From: Cacajao melanocephalus
Taxonomy: Eukaryota; Chordata; Mammalia; Primates; Pitheciidae
DNA length: 64,000 bases
Direction of reading: 5' to 3'
NCBI GenBank assembly: GCA_963573385.1
Contig: CAUYLG010052038.1
Span: 1-64,000, forward strand
In this document: one piece after another, positions 24,191-36,930 of the stretch
How positions within the stretch are numbered: position 1 is the stretch's first letter
Layout of the letters: the number at the start of each line of letters is the position of its first letter
Notes under the pieces: generated by a model
What the model saw: the letters and a program-made list of their open reading frames with translations, nothing else
Databases searched by the model: none
Told to the model about the DNA's origin: nothing
Position numbers and translations under genes: made by a program

Positions 24191-24619
24191 GTGACCAACT
24201 CTAAGTGAAGGTTTGTACATCATGTGTGTATAAAAACATATAGTTATTGCCTGATTATCTTTTTTCCATTCTATTACAAACGTCTAGTTAGGCCCTAACA
24301 ATACACAAAATAACAAAGTATGGTTTATGATAATTTTTTCTAAATATTACATTTTTGAGAATTATAGCAATAATATAGGAAAATGATATAAAAGAAATAG
24401 AATAAACTCCAGGACTATAAGAAGTAGTAAAATTTAAATAATTCTTCTTTCTCCATTCTCTACTTGTTTAAATGCTTTACATTCTAAAGATCCAATTTAA
24501 GTGTCTCCTTCTCCCTCCTTCCAAGCATAATTAATTACTCCCTGTATACTCTCAAAGTCCATTGCACATACTTTTATGTGATATTGATTCAATTCTGCTT
24601 TGTTGTTAAGGCTATTTGT
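24191..24619. other. AT-rich spacer, no gene seen
   Basis: Nothing recognisable is present. Short frames only. Confidence 0.6.
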
Positions 24620-24775
24620 TAAATCTGGGTCTCTCCCACTAAATTGGAAAATACTCTGTAGTGAGGGCCACATGCCTTGGTTTCTTCTGCTCACGGTATC
24701 TAATACACTACTTGTACAAAAGTGATGATCAATGAATTTTTGTTGAGTAAATAAACAAAGGAATAAATAATTAAA
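24620..24775 (+). repeat. L2/MIR-type 3' tail
   Basis: AAATACTCTGTAGTGAGGGCC, a TATCTAATACACTACTTGTAC block and AATTTTTGTTGAGTAAATAAAC match the 'gagggcagggac...cacagtgcctggcac...tgttgaatgaatg' tail. Confidence 0.5.
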
Positions 24776-24904
24776 AAGGTAGAAATAGAAAAGAAACCTT
24801 GATACAAAAGTTAAGGCAACTCTGCCAATTTTTGTAGATGATATTCCTGAAAAATATGACAATTTGCACACCTCTGGCAAATCTGAGATCTCAGATAATA
24901 AATG

Positions 24905-25031
24905 TATGTGTTTACATGCATGTTTGTGGTATCTGTATGTAGGTATATATGTAGAAATATTGGTGTATACACATAATACACTCACATACACACCATACAC
25001 ACACACATCATGTGTGTGTATATATATATGA
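24905..25031 (+). repeat. TG/CA/TA-rich simple repeat
   Basis: Mixed TATGTAGG, ACACATAC, (CA)n, (TG)n and (TA)n units. The CACACACATCATGTGTGTGT core is a near palindrome. Confidence 0.8.
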
Positions 25032-25724
25032 AATCAGGGCAAATTTAATTTTAAAAAGACATAGCTTTCAAAATATGCAATTTTAATTTTTATTAAAATT
25101 TGTTCTGCTACGTAACCATGCAGGACACTTCCCCAGGTGGTTGGGATAACCTAATTATCCCCATTTTTTCACTTACAATTCCCCAAAGTAACTCTAAAAC
25201 GTACTGAGATAAAGGGGAGCTGGCTAGAACATCCTAGGTTCTGTTCCAGTCCCTCCTAGAATCAGAATGTCCTTTAATGCTTTAGCCCAATGAGTCACAT
25301 GCCCTAGAATATAAAAGTCAGGATGGGCTGCTTTCCCAGGTCTCTCATCTGCAACACAAGTGGGACACAAACAGTTAAGACTATAACTACCAGGAAAGCT
25401 TTCTGAGACTTGAGGGGACTGGCTTGTCCTGAATCCGGGGCTTCTATTGTCCCTTCTTGCCCATTTGTAAGTAATAAATCTCTCATATACCTTGTGGTTG
25501 GGGAGGAGGGGGAATGCTCATTCTTATTCCACTCAGATAACAAATGCACTTGATAACAAGTGCACAGTAAACCTGTTTCACAAACTATTTGCCTGAAGAC
25601 CTTCTTTATGTCAATTGTTCAGTAAACCATTAATCCGATTAGCTAGATTATCTCACAGGTTTCTATTTTACAGACTGAATCTTGTCTTAAAATATTTTGA
25701 ACCAGGGCTTAGTGGTTGCATTTG
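25032..25724. other. Spacer, no gene seen
   Basis: No exon or assignable repeat is visible. Confidence 0.5.
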
Positions 25725-25832
25725 CAACCCATTTTGGACTTCTCACCTCCAGAACTAAAAGATAATACATTTGTGGGTTACGGCATTAAGTTTATGATAA
25801 TTTGTTACAACATTAAAGGAAAGTAATACAAT
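25725..25832 (+). repeat. MLT1-like LTR 3' fragment
   Basis: TTGGACTTCTCACCTCCAGAAC, a TTGTGGGTTACGGCATTAAG block and GATAATTTGTTACAACATTA match the 3' end of MLT1 LTRs. Confidence 0.5.
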
Positions 25833-25877
25833 CAATTAAATATATGGGTACTCTGCTAAGACTCGGAAAATAACATA

Positions 25878-26262
25878 AAATGGGGTGGCCATGCTGCATT
25901 CCTTCTGAAGGCTTCGGGAATAATTCTTTTATTTTATTTTGTTTGTGTGTCTATATGTGTGTGTGTTTGTTTGTTTCTTGTCTTTTCCAGCTTCTAGAGG
26001 CTACCCACATTTCTTGGCTTATGGCCCCTTTCCAGCAATTGTATCACTCCAACATCTGTTCACATCTTTATCTCTCACTCATGTATTTGTCTTCCTCTTT
26101 AGGTCCTTTTTTATTATATTGGGCCCACCTAGAGAATGAAGAATAATATCCCTATCTCAAGATCCTTAACTTACTCATCTGTAAATGTCATTTAAGGAAA
26201 CATGTTCATAGATTTTGGGGACTGAGAGAAGAACATCTTTCAGGAGTTGCTGTTCAATCTGC
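25878..26262 (-). mobile_element. LTR, probably ERVL-MaLR MLT1-type
   Basis: Read on the plus strand it follows the reverse of a known LTR: GCTGCATTCCTTCTGAAGGC, TCTTTTCCAGCTTCTAGAGGC, ATTTCTTGGCTTATGGCCCC, TATTGGGCCCACCTAGAG, CCTATCTCAAGATCCTTAAC and a GTTGCTGTTCAATCTGCC end. A G/T-rich stretch (25940-25980) has expanded inside it. Confidence 0.65.
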
Positions 26263-26378
26263 CAAATAGGGAATTGTACAAGAGTAGCAGACAGACCTTG
26301 TGACCATGATTTTCTTGACATGGTAGTCTATCAGAAAATAATTAAAATATATATTTTGCATGATATATAGAAGAATAG

Positions 26379-26765
26379 TGTATTAAGCAATTTTTGCATT
26401 GCTATAAAGAAGTACCTAAAGATGAGAAATGTATTAAGAAAGAGTTGTAACTGGCTGACAGTTCTTCAGAGAGCACAAGAAGCCTGGTGCTGGCATCTGC
26501 CTCTGGTGAGGGGCTCACGAAGGTTACAGTGGTGGCAGAAGGCAAAGGGAGAGCTTTTGTATCACATGGTGAGAGCAGGAAGAAGAGAGAAGGGGGAGGT
26601 GCCACACTTTTAAACAGCCAGGTCTCACTACAACTCATTTACTATTGCAAAGACATAACCAAGCTAGTCATGAGTGATCTCACCCATGATCCAAACACCT
26701 CCCACCAGGCCCCACCTCCAATATTGGGGACTATATTTCAATATGAAATTTGGTGACAAACATCA
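26379..26765 (-). mobile_element. MST/MLT1-class LTR (ERVL-MaLR)
   Basis: The minus-strand LTR begins TGTATTAAGCAATTTTTGC and shows GGTGAGGGGCTCACGAAGG, GTGGCAGAAGGCAAAGGGAG, GGAGGTGCCACACTTTTAAAC and CCTCCCACCAGGCCCCACC. It ends near GACAAACATCA, slightly short of the usual terminus. No clean target duplication was found. Confidence 0.85.
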
Positions 26766-26897
26766 TTAGGTAGGTTAAACATTTTTGTCATATTCTTCAT
26801 AAGAGTCTAAATCAAAGGTATATAAAACATCAAAAATTTAGGAATTTTAGTATGCAAATATCAAATTACATCAATGTAAAATAACTATTGGTTAGGA

Positions 26898-26975
26898 TAT
26901 CTTAGTCCATTTGTGCTGCTGTAACAAAATATCCACTACTGGATAATTTAAAAGAACAGAAATTTATTTTCTCTC
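26898..26975 (-). repeat. MaLR-type LTR end fragment
   Basis: TATCTTAGTCCATTTGTGCTG, CTGTAACAAAATATCCACTAC and AACAGAAATTTATTTTCTCTC match the 3' end of an MLT1/MST LTR read in reverse. It is cut off by L1 sequence. Confidence 0.65.
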
Positions 26976-27355
26976 AACTCTCTCATATGCAGGAGCTAAA
27001 AACCAGTTGAACTCATGGAGACAGAGTGGAATGATGGTTACCAAAAGCTAGGAAGGGTAGTGGGAAGGGGAGGATAAGGAAAAGATTGGTTAATTAGTAC
27101 AAAAACAGATAGAAGGAATAGGATCTAGTGTTTGATAGCACAATAGGGCAATTATAGTTAACAATGATTTATTGTATAGTTCAAAAAACTACAAGAATGG
27201 AATTGCAACGTTTCTAACACAAATAAATGATCAACACTTAAGGTGATGGATATTCTATTTACCTTGATTTGATTATTGCACAGTATATGTTTGTATTAAA
27301 ATACCACATATACCCCTAAAATATGTACAACTATTAAATATCCATTAAAACTAAA
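26976..27355 (+). mobile_element. L1 3' UTR fragment (L1MA-type)
   Basis: CTCATATGCAGGAGCTAAAAA, ATGATGGTTACCAAAAGC, TAGGGCAATTATAGTTAAC, AACACTTAAGGTGATGGATA and TATGTACAACTATTAA follow the 3' end of old L1 elements and close with an A-rich tail. Confidence 0.85.
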
Positions 27356-28068
27356 AACAAAGAAAGATGGAGTAGCTATATTAATGTCTGGATAAAGTAA
27401 ATCTGACAACAAAGAAAATCACTGAGGAGAAAGAGGGTCATTACATATTTACTACAGCGTAATTGACTATGAAGAAATAAAAATCCTAAATGTGTACACA
27501 CCTAGTAATAAAGCTTCAAAACACATAAAACAAAAATCTAATAAAAACTGAAAACAGAAATAGACACATATATCCAAAGACTTCCATTCTCCTCTTCCAA
27601 TCACTGATAGAACAAGTGGATGAAAAATAGCAAAAATACTGAAAATATAAAAACCCTATTAACTAAATTCACCACATTAAAATTTATAGAAAATAGACCT
27701 AATGATGGTGGAATATACATTCTTTTCAAGTATACCTGGAATATTCACAAACATAGACAATATTCTTAGCCACAAAACAAAACAATACAAATGTAAAAGG
27801 AAATATATTCTTAGACCATAACGGAGTTAAATTAGAAGTCAGCAAATAGAAAAATAACTTGAAAATCTTCAAATATTTGGCAATTAAACAATATACATTT
27901 AAATAATTCATGGGAAAGAAAGGATGACGCAAAGGGGACTAGAAAATATTTTGAACTTAATGGAAATAATAACATATCAAAACTGTTGTGAAGTTAAAGC
28001 AGTGCTTGGGGGAAGTTTACAGCATTAAAATGTTTATACTGGGCGAAAAAGGGAAAAGTGTCTGTGGT
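27356..28068 (+). mobile_element. Old L1 (L1MC/ME age), ORF2 endonuclease segment
   Basis: Sense-strand ORF2 text: AAAGATGGAGTAGCTATATTA, TCCTAAATGTGTACACACCT, CACTGATAGAACAAGTGGATG, TATTCTTAGCCACAAAACA, ATATTTGGCAATTAAACAAT and GCAGTGCTTGGGGGAAGTTTAC. Frames are broken. The element is interrupted at 28078 by a DNA transposon and its C-terminal part appears at 29795. Confidence 0.8.
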
Positions 28069-28077
28069 AGTTTAAAA

Positions 28078-29698
28078 CAGACATGCGCCACATAACACTT
28101 TTGTCAACAACAGACCTCATATATGATGGTGGTCCCATAAGATTATAATAAAGCTGAAAAATTCTTAACACCTTATTGATAATGCTGCCATATTGTCATA
28201 GCACCATGCATTATTCATGTGTTTGGAGTAATGCTAATATAAATAAACCTACTATACTGCTAGCCATATAAAAGTATAGCACATATCTTTATAGAACATA
28301 TAATCATCACCTGTTTTATACTGTGCAGTAATTACTTACTGTAATATATATATAATAGATGATTAATGTGCTATGAAGTACAGTATTATTTACTGTACTA
28401 TAGATAATAGATGATTATAATACACAATTACATTACTGGTTTACATATTTACTACCCTACACTTGTTTTATTTTAGTGTGTACTCCTACTTACCTTATTT
28501 GAAGAAAAGTTAACTGTAAAGCAGCCTCAGGCAAGTCCTTCAGGAAGTATTACAGGAAAAGGCATTGTTCCCATGGGAGATGACATGCCCATGTGCGTTA
28601 CTGCCACTGAAGACCTACCAGTGATATATACGTTCAGGTAGAGGACAGTGATATTAATAATCTTAACACTGTGTTGACCTCAGCTAATGTGTGTGTCTTA
28701 ATTGTTAACAAAAGGTTTAAAAAGGGAAAAAAAGGAAAACTTTTAAAAATATAAAAAGGCTTGTAATATAAAGATAAAATAAAGAAGATATTTTTGTATA
28801 GCCATACAATATTTGGGTTTTAAGCTGTGTTATTACAAAAAAACCAAAAGGTTTTTTTTTTTTAAGAAGTTCATAAAGTACAAAAAAAATTGCAGTAAGC
28901 TATGTTATTGAAGAAAGAAAAATATTTTTTACAAATTTAGTGTAGTCTCAGTGTACATTGTTCATACAGTCTACAGTAGTGTGCAGCATTGCCCTAGGCC
29001 ATCACACTCACTGGCCTCTCACTCACTGACGCACCCAGAGCAACTTCCAGTCCTGCAAGATCCATTCATGGTAAGCACTCTATCTTTTCTATTGTATTTT
29101 TATATTTTTTATTGTATTTTATATATTGTACTTTTCTATATTTAGATATGTTTAGAGACACAAGTTCTTACCATTGTATTGCAGTTGCCTACAGTATTCA
29201 GTACACCAACATGCTACATAGGTTTTTTGGTTTTGTTTTTGTTTTTGAGAGGGAATTTCACTCTTCTTGCCCAGGCTGGTGTGCAATGCATGATCTCGGC
29301 TCACCGCAACCTCCGCCTCCCAGGTTCAAGTGATTCTCCTGCCTCAGCCTCAGTTGTAATTACAGGCGCAGGCCATCACACCCGACTAATTTTTGTATTT
29401 TTAGTAGAGACGGGTTTTCACCGTGCTGGTCAGGCTGGTCTCAAACTACTGACCTCAGGAGATCCACCCACCTTAGCCTCCCAAAATGCTGGTATTACAG
29501 GTGTGAGGCACCGCGCTCTGCCACTACATGGGATTTTAGCTTAGGAACAGAATATACCATATAGCCTGGGTATATATGTAGTAGGCTATATACCATGCAG
29601 GATTGTGTAAGTTCACTCCATGATGTTCACACAATAACAAAACTGCCTAACAAAGCATATGTCAGAACACATCCCTGTTGTTAAGTGATGCATTAATG
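28078..29698 (-). mobile_element. Tc1/mariner-superfamily DNA transposon with Alu insert
   Basis: Degenerate terminal inverted repeats: left CAGACATGCGCCACATAAC, right (reverse complement) CATTAATGCATCACTTAAC. A TA follows the right end (29699-29700), as expected for this superfamily. The family termini I remember are CAGTCATGCG and CGCTTAACGAC; I think this is a Tigger- or Kanga1-type element but am unsure of the name. A frame remnant near 28520-28680 (GCAGCCTCAGGCAAGTCCTTC, GAAGACCTACCAGTG) may be the end of a transposase. Orientation is uncertain. Without the Alu it is about 1.3 kb. Confidence 0.75.
29228..29523 (-). mobile_element. Alu inside the mariner-type transposon, with small internal deletion
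   Basis: T-rich start, GATCTCGGCTCACCGCAACC, TTTTTGTATTTTTAGTAGAG and TGGTATTACAGGTGTGAGG. It lacks about 15 bp where CCCGAGTAGCTGGG normally stands (29352). Target duplications are CTACATAGGTTTT before (from 29214) and CTACATGGGATTTT after (29524-29537). Confidence 0.93.
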
Positions 29699-29794
29699 TA
29701 TATTGTTAAATTATTTGATTCCTTTCGCTTGAAAAGGTGGTGTCCCTCCCCTTGAGGAGGGGGTGCTGAATACTACCTCGTGTCAAGGTGTCTT

Positions 29795-30835
29795 ACAAAG
29801 CTACTGTAATTAAGACGGCATGGAATCAGTGTCAGACAGGTAATTATTCCAAGGGCACAGACTAGAAGGTCAAAATTAGACCCACACACATTTACGGATA
29901 ACTCAATTTTGACAAAGACACAAAGGCAATTTAGTAGAGAAAGAATAGGCTTTTTAAAAGTTGTGTTGGCACAGTTGGACTTGAACTTAAAAACTTCCTT
30001 GAACTTAAAAACTTTTTTCTTTGAAAGAGAATAAAAGAGAAGGCACATGTCTAACAAAAGAATCGTGTCCAGGACATGTAAAGAACTCTTAAACTCAACA
30101 ATAAGGAGATAAACAACACATTTTTTTAAAAGGACAAATTTTTGAACAATTATTTCACCAAAGCCATATATGGATGGCAAGTAAGTCTATGAAAAGATGT
30201 TCGACAACACTATTAGGAAAATGCAAATTAAAATGACATGATATACCACTAAAGACCCATTTAAACGGCTAAAATGATAAAATAATAAGAAAATAACACT
30301 GACAATACCAATCACCAGTGAGAATTCTCCTACATTGCTCGGGGGGAAATGCAGAATGGAAAACAATCCCACTCCTAGGGACATAGATAATATAAATAAA
30401 TTTTAGTTTATAGAAAAAGCTGCGTATAACTGTTTAAAGCAGCTCTATTCAGAGTGGCCCCAAACTAAAAGGAACTCATTATATTCTTTAACAAACACAT
30501 GCATAAACAAATTGTGGCACATTCATATAATATAGGGAAAAATGATGGAAGAAAAATGACAAAATATGCCTGGATCTCAAATGCATTGTACTAAGTGAAA
30601 AGAGCCAGACTGAAAAGGCTACATACTGTATGATTCCATTTAGATGACATTCTGGAAAGGCCAAACTACAAGTAGAGAAAACAGATCAGTGGTTGCTAGA
30701 GGTTGTGAGACAGGAAGAGAGACTGTCTATGTAGTTGTACCGTAGGGGAACTCTTGGATGGTGAAACTGTTGTGTACAAAACTGTAGTGGTAAACATCTG
30801 ACAGTGTAAATTTTTTCAAAACCATATTATAATCT
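29795..30835 (+). mobile_element. Old L1, ORF2 C-terminal and 3' UTR segment
   Basis: Resumes the L1 of 27356-28068, with a deletion. CAAAGCTACTGTAATTAAGAC, GACCCACACACATTTACGG, AAAGCAGCTCTATTCAGAG, ACATACTGTATGATTCCATTT, ATCAGTGGTTGCTAGAGGTTG and CTCTTGGATGGTGAAACTG are in L1M order. A local 16-bp tandem (TTGAACTTAAAAACTT twice) lies at about 29980-30015. Confidence 0.8.
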
Positions 30836-30917
30836 ATTTTAAAATCTTTTTTTCTTATTAACAAAATTATTTTTTGCAGAAATAGTTACCACTGGAGAGT
30901 GAATAACCTCTTTAGCA

Positions 30918-30963
30918 AATACACACACATGCACACACACAAACACACACACACACACACACA
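30918..30963 (+). repeat. (CA)n microsatellite
   Basis: CA units with a GC and an AA interruption. Confidence 0.95.
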
Positions 30964-30976
30964 GCTATAGATACAT

Positions 30977-31622
30977 ACAATCAATCTTCATTATTCATGA
31001 GTGCTATTTTGATGAATTTGCCTACTAATCAAAATTTATTTGTAACCTCAAAATCAAGACTTACAGCACTTTTATAGTCATTCTTGGGCACATTCATGTG
31101 CGGGGTGGTGAAAAATTAAGAGTCTCTTCAGGTGGGACATTCATGTTCCCAGCTGAAGTCAAACAAGAAAACATTTTGCCTTCTTGTTTCAGCTTTCATA
31201 CTATAAATGAATATCCTTTTGATAGATAAACTTAGTGCCATGTTTTTCAGATTTCTGTGTGTTTTTTATTGGGTGATTCTGCTGTTTCAAGTGACCCCAG
31301 AGCATAGTACTGTAGTTCTGTCTAGTGTTCCCACGTGTAAGAAGGCTGTGATGTGCCATCTGACGAAAATATGTGTGTGTTAGATAGGCATTGTTGAGGT
31401 ATGAGTTGAAGTTCAATGTTAGTGCATCAACATATATTAAATAAGGTGTCTTTATTCAGAAACATACATAAAACAAGGTTATGTATTAATCAGTGGACAA
31501 AAATGATATGATCAGAAATTCAGAAGATTTCCCTTAGGAGGAGTGTTCAGTATTCAAATGTTCAAATTCAGTATTCAAATGACTTTATAGAACATAACCA
31601 CCATTACTGATAAGAATCAAGT
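30977..31622 (+). mobile_element. Tigger-family DNA transposon (Tigger3/MER8-like)
   Basis: The ends form a degenerate inverted pair: TCAATCTTCATTATTCATGAG at the left, and ATTACTGATAAGAATCAAGT at the right. Inside are CAAAATTTATTTGTAACCTC, CTTCTTGTTTCAGCTTTCATA, and the beginning of a pogo-type transposase frame (from about 31285: CCCAGAGCATAGTACTGTAG, then AAGAAGGCTGTGATGTGCC, the N-terminal helix-turn-helix part). The frame is cut by stops, and the catalytic part is absent, so this is a non-autonomous copy. Confidence 0.8.
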
Positions 31623-33484
31623 ACAATAGATAGATGATCGATCGATAATTATAAACATAATTATATGTTTGAAACAGTATATTTTATTGTAAATATATTT
31701 AAAGTATACAATTTTTAAACCCTGACTTGATTTAATGTTTTTATAACTTTCGCTGAAATCATTTTTGCAGTCACAGCTCTTCTGGAGTTTATTCCCAGTT
31801 CAAAGATATTATATAAGTTTGGCATTGCACATTTGTCTTTAAGGTATTCAAATTATTCAGTGATAAAGGACCCTTGAATGGTACAGCTTAACTCCATGTT
31901 AATGGTAATATGACTGCAATGAACATTGTTTTTCAACTTACATTTTATTAGAACCCTGAATTGAATGTCTCCCTCTCTCAGCTAACAGAATAAATTATAT
32001 GAAAAAAGGACATTTATTTATTTCCTTCTATCTAGTTCCTGCTTTTAACCTGCAATCCAAACAAACAAACTAGCAAGCAAATGCCGTTTAACTTTTCTAT
32101 CCATATGTTAAGATCATGGCCACCATAATTTGTTTTATGATCATAAAAGAATTGTGACTCTTTCTAAAAATAAAGACATTTTCCTTATAAGTGAAAGCTC
32201 TAGTATTTAACTGTTCTAGAGGAGTTACTTGAAATGCACTCACAATTATCTTAAAAGCTGATGTTGCACCTAGCAACAGTAAACACAGGCTTCTTTAGTT
32301 TAAAGGTCAAACATGTATGATGGAAACTTAAATAACATTTAAGACTAATGAGGTTTTTAAAAACACATTTAATTTGTCCTGAAAAAATATCAGTTACGAT
32401 AAAATTGAGACAACGTTTGAGGAGGTGGCAAAGATGAGACAGGAGAGAGCCAAAGTGAGATGTCACATTTGTACCTTTCATTTGCTTTTTCTTTCTTTTG
32501 TCTATTGAATATTATGTTTTTGATCCTTTGCAGGTCTATAACCTATCCAGTTAAGTGGTTCTAACTTCACCTTTTATGGGAATATTTGTTAGGACTGACC
32601 CTAAGCCAAAATACATATTGTTTTGCTTACCCCTTCTTGATATCCTTTGATATTTACAGTATCTCCTGCACCAGAATCTCTTCTCTTGCCTGCAAAAGAG
32701 AGGCTTAAAGCTTTTTCAAGCTTGAAGGGGGAAAAATCAGGCTGCATGTGCCTTTATTTTCCTTTTGTGTTAATAATAGTACCTTTTCATACTTTACATA
32801 ATCGGTATTTATTATGTTTTTAAATTCAATTATAATTTTTCTAAAGCCTACTGATTGGGAAGAACATTGAGCCTCCAGGAAATATTGTAAAGAACTGAGA
32901 AAGAAATCTCAGAAGAGAGGGATTTCTTTGGAAATAGCACTGGAGTGTCATACAGTTCTTGCTTATAATTTAGAAAAGATTCATGAAATTCCATGGAGAT
33001 AGAATTGTTTCTGGCTAAGGACCTTATATAAGGGATTTGCACATTTTCTACTTTTTTATTGCAAGTAATGGAATACATACCCCGTGAAGAATGAACATAT
33101 GGTATAAAAACACTTTTATATGCATGTCTGGGTGGCACTGGAACTCTTTCAAAATATGAATATGAACTGGTGGAAAATGTCAAATATTAAATCCATTGTA
33201 AGAATGGATCTCTGGGTTATTTAACATGCATTTGGGGAAATGACAGACAAGATCTGGCTTAGGCCTTAGATTGTAGAAAAAATAATCCTGTCCAATTTTA
33301 GATTTCCTGTTAGGAAATGTTAAGGCACATAATTTCAAAGGCCTTTATAAGATAATTCACTCTAGAAATCCCCTCTCAGTTACATTATCATATGCAGATA
33401 CTGAAAGAATGTATATAAAAGTTTTAAGAGAGAAAACTAAACTAAGAAGCTCTCTCCACTTTGAATAAAGATATATGAATACAA
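31623..33484. other. Repeat-poor AT-rich stretch, no gene seen
   Basis: Nearly 1.9 kb without a repeat I can assign. A 111-codon minus-strand frame (33183-32848) has no recognisable features. A short GATA/GATC tract lies at about 31627-31648. Confidence 0.5.
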
Positions 33485-33620
33485 TTATTTCAACTAGTAT
33501 TTATTGAATGTCACCGATAGAGGCACTGCACTGAACACCAGTGGTAAGCCATGAAGACTCAATATTCACTTTCCTCACCAAATAGCTTGCTGTTTTTCTA
33601 GGGCAAGACACATTAATAAT
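33485..33620 (+). repeat. Ancient interspersed repeat, unnamed
   Basis: TAGTATTTATTGAATGTCACC, GGCACTGCACTGAACACC and a later ATTCACTTTCCTCACCAAATAG follow the 'tattgagcacctactatgtgccaggcactg' pattern seen in several old mammalian repeats. Confidence 0.4.
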
Positions 33621-33645
33621 ACTTAAACGGTAGATAGAAACATGG

Positions 33646-34061
33646 TGTATAGTCCATTCTCACATTGCTATAAAAAAGTGCCAGATACTGGTTAATTTAT
33701 AAAGAAAAGAGGATTAATTGGCTTGTGATTCTTCAGGCTGTACAGGAAGCATAGCAGCATCTGCTCAGCCTCTTGAGAGGGCTCAAGAAACTTACAATCA
33801 TGGCGGAAGACAAAGGGGAAGGCAGCACCTCATATGCCCAGAATAGGAGGAAGGCAGAGAGAGAGATGAGGTATCACACACTTTTAAATGACCAAATCTC
33901 ATGAGAACTCACTCACTATCACAACCAAGGGGGATGGTGCTAAACCATTCATGAGAAATCACCCACATGATCCAATCACTTCCCACCAGGCCCCACCTCC
34001 AACACTGTGGATAAAAATTGAACATGAGATTTGGGTGGGGACACAGATCCAGACCATGTCC
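33646..34061 (-). mobile_element. MST-type LTR (ERVL-MaLR), solo
   Basis: Reversed MST order: TGTATAGTCCATTCTCACATTG, GGCTGTACAGGAAGCATAGC, TTACAATCATGGCGGAAGAC, CTCATGAGAACTCACTCAC, CTTCCCACCAGGCCCCACC and GAGATTTGGGTGGGGACAC. The 416-bp LTR is flanked by CATGG (33641-33645) and CTTGG (34062-34066), a 4-of-5 target duplication. Confidence 0.9.
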
Positions 34062-34110
34062 CTTGGATACACAGATTTGAGAAAACTATGATATGTTATT
34101 AAATGACTTC

Positions 34111-34155
34111 GGATAGATAGGTAGGTAGGTAGGTAGGTAGACAGATAAGATAGAC

Positions 34156-34198
<43 letters not shown>

Positions 34199-34200
34199 TA
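34111..34200 (+). repeat. Compound microsatellite (GATA)(GTAG)n(TA)n(CA)n
   Basis: GATAGATA, six GTAG units, a short GATAAGATAGACA bridge, 15 or so TA units and 9 CA units follow one another without spacer. Long pure TA and CA runs make it likely to vary in length between individuals. Confidence 0.95.
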
Positions 34201-34499
34201 TTATAGCTCCAATTAAACCTCAGAACTGCAATAACTTGGCCTATTTAATTTCACCAAGATGCTTTGTTCTTATTATCAATACACTGAAGTGTTGCTATAA
34301 TATCTCTCAGTGTTTATGTCATCAGAACATGCTTTATTCTGGAATTTGCTGTAATGTAATTCTGTTTCCCTCCCAAAACAGTGTCTACAGCATTATGCCA
34401 AAATACCCTGTAAATTAGATTCAGTGGCAAAAGGCATCATTTCTCATAAAAACAGTATTCACCAGGGTCTAACAATTTGACTTGTGGGCTCGTTTATTC

Positions 34500-34620
34500 T
34501 TTGTAAGATGTTGACAAATTACCTAATTTTCTTTGGACTCAGTCTTCTTATCTATGAAGTGTAACAACAATATTTGCCCTGCCAATTAAAAATAAAATTG
34601 AAAACAAAAACATGTTTATC
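34500..34620 (+). repeat. MIR fragment
   Basis: GACAAATTACCTAATTTTCTTTG, CTCAGTCTTCTTATCTATGAAG and TAACAACAATATTTGCCC match MIR core order. Confidence 0.55.
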
Positions 34621-36330
<1,710 letters not shown>

Positions 36331-36349
36331 TTCTCTCTTTCTTTTATAT

Positions 36350-36658
36350 AACTCTCCTGTTAGAACCCTGAAGGAGCCTGGTTAATAAGGTCCAAATGCT
36401 TGATGTTAAGGCTCTCTACAAGTTCACTTCTACCTACTATTCTAGTCTTGCTTCTCATTAACTCATGTTTTCACCCAAAACTTTGAACAAATTAGAGTAC
36501 TCACTTTCTCAAATACATTTTTCCCTATTTCTATACCTTTATTCACACTCTATTTCTTTTACCTGGGAAGTGTCCCTCATCAATCCCATCTGTACTCACA
36601 AAGGCTATGTCTAGTGCAATCTCCTTTCAAGGAACCTCCCTAAATCCTCTATCTCAGT
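36350..36658 (+). repeat. L2-like LINE segment before the duplication
   Basis: TAATAAGGTCCAAATGCTTG, AAGGCTCTCTACAAGTTCAC, TTACCTGGGAAGTGTCCCTC and CAAGGAACCTCCCTAAATCC are in L2 3'-region order. It appears to be split by the duplicated unit. Confidence 0.55.
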
Positions 36659-36770
36659 CCAATCCTAAACCCTTACAATAGATTCCTGACAGACTGTTAA
36701 TCAAAAATCAACTAGTCACTACAGCAATTGTGAGTCATTACAATAAAATGCAATTTCTGATTCTCTTTCT
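36659..36770 (+). repeat. 110-bp direct duplication, copy B
   Basis: Copy of 35308-35417 in the same orientation, 1.35 kb away. It sits inside L2-like sequence, so B looks like the inserted copy and A the source. No poly(A) or clear target duplication flanks it. Confidence 0.93.
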
Positions 36771-36930
36771 AAATCACTTATTTCTCCTCCTTACATCCAT
36801 AGTACATTATTCCTGTAAGATGCATGACATCGTAGACTTCATTAGAGTTCATTTTATGTCTTACCACCTGAGTCATATAAATGACTCAGAGCAAAAATTA
36901 AATGTACATACTTCTGTTTACCACAGTGAT
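36771..36930 (+). repeat. L2-like segment after the duplication
   Basis: ATCACTTATTTCTCCTCCTTA and AGTACATTATTCCTGTAAGA can be read as L2 continuing. The match is weaker than on the left side. Confidence 0.35.

Noticed and set aside
24497..25006. 169-codon open frame on the minus strand
   Set aside because: It crosses a TG/CA microsatellite and an L2-type tail in antisense. The product is low-complexity at one end and has no protein-like features.
24905..25031. Possible CRISPR-like or tandem array
   Set aside because: The units are dinucleotide slippage products of a eukaryotic microsatellite, with no spacers.
29179..29544. 121-codon plus-strand frame
   Set aside because: Almost entirely antisense Alu; such frames are common in Alu elements.
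29773..30180. 135-codon minus-strand frame
   Set aside because: It is antisense to the L1M ORF2 remnant at 29795-30835.
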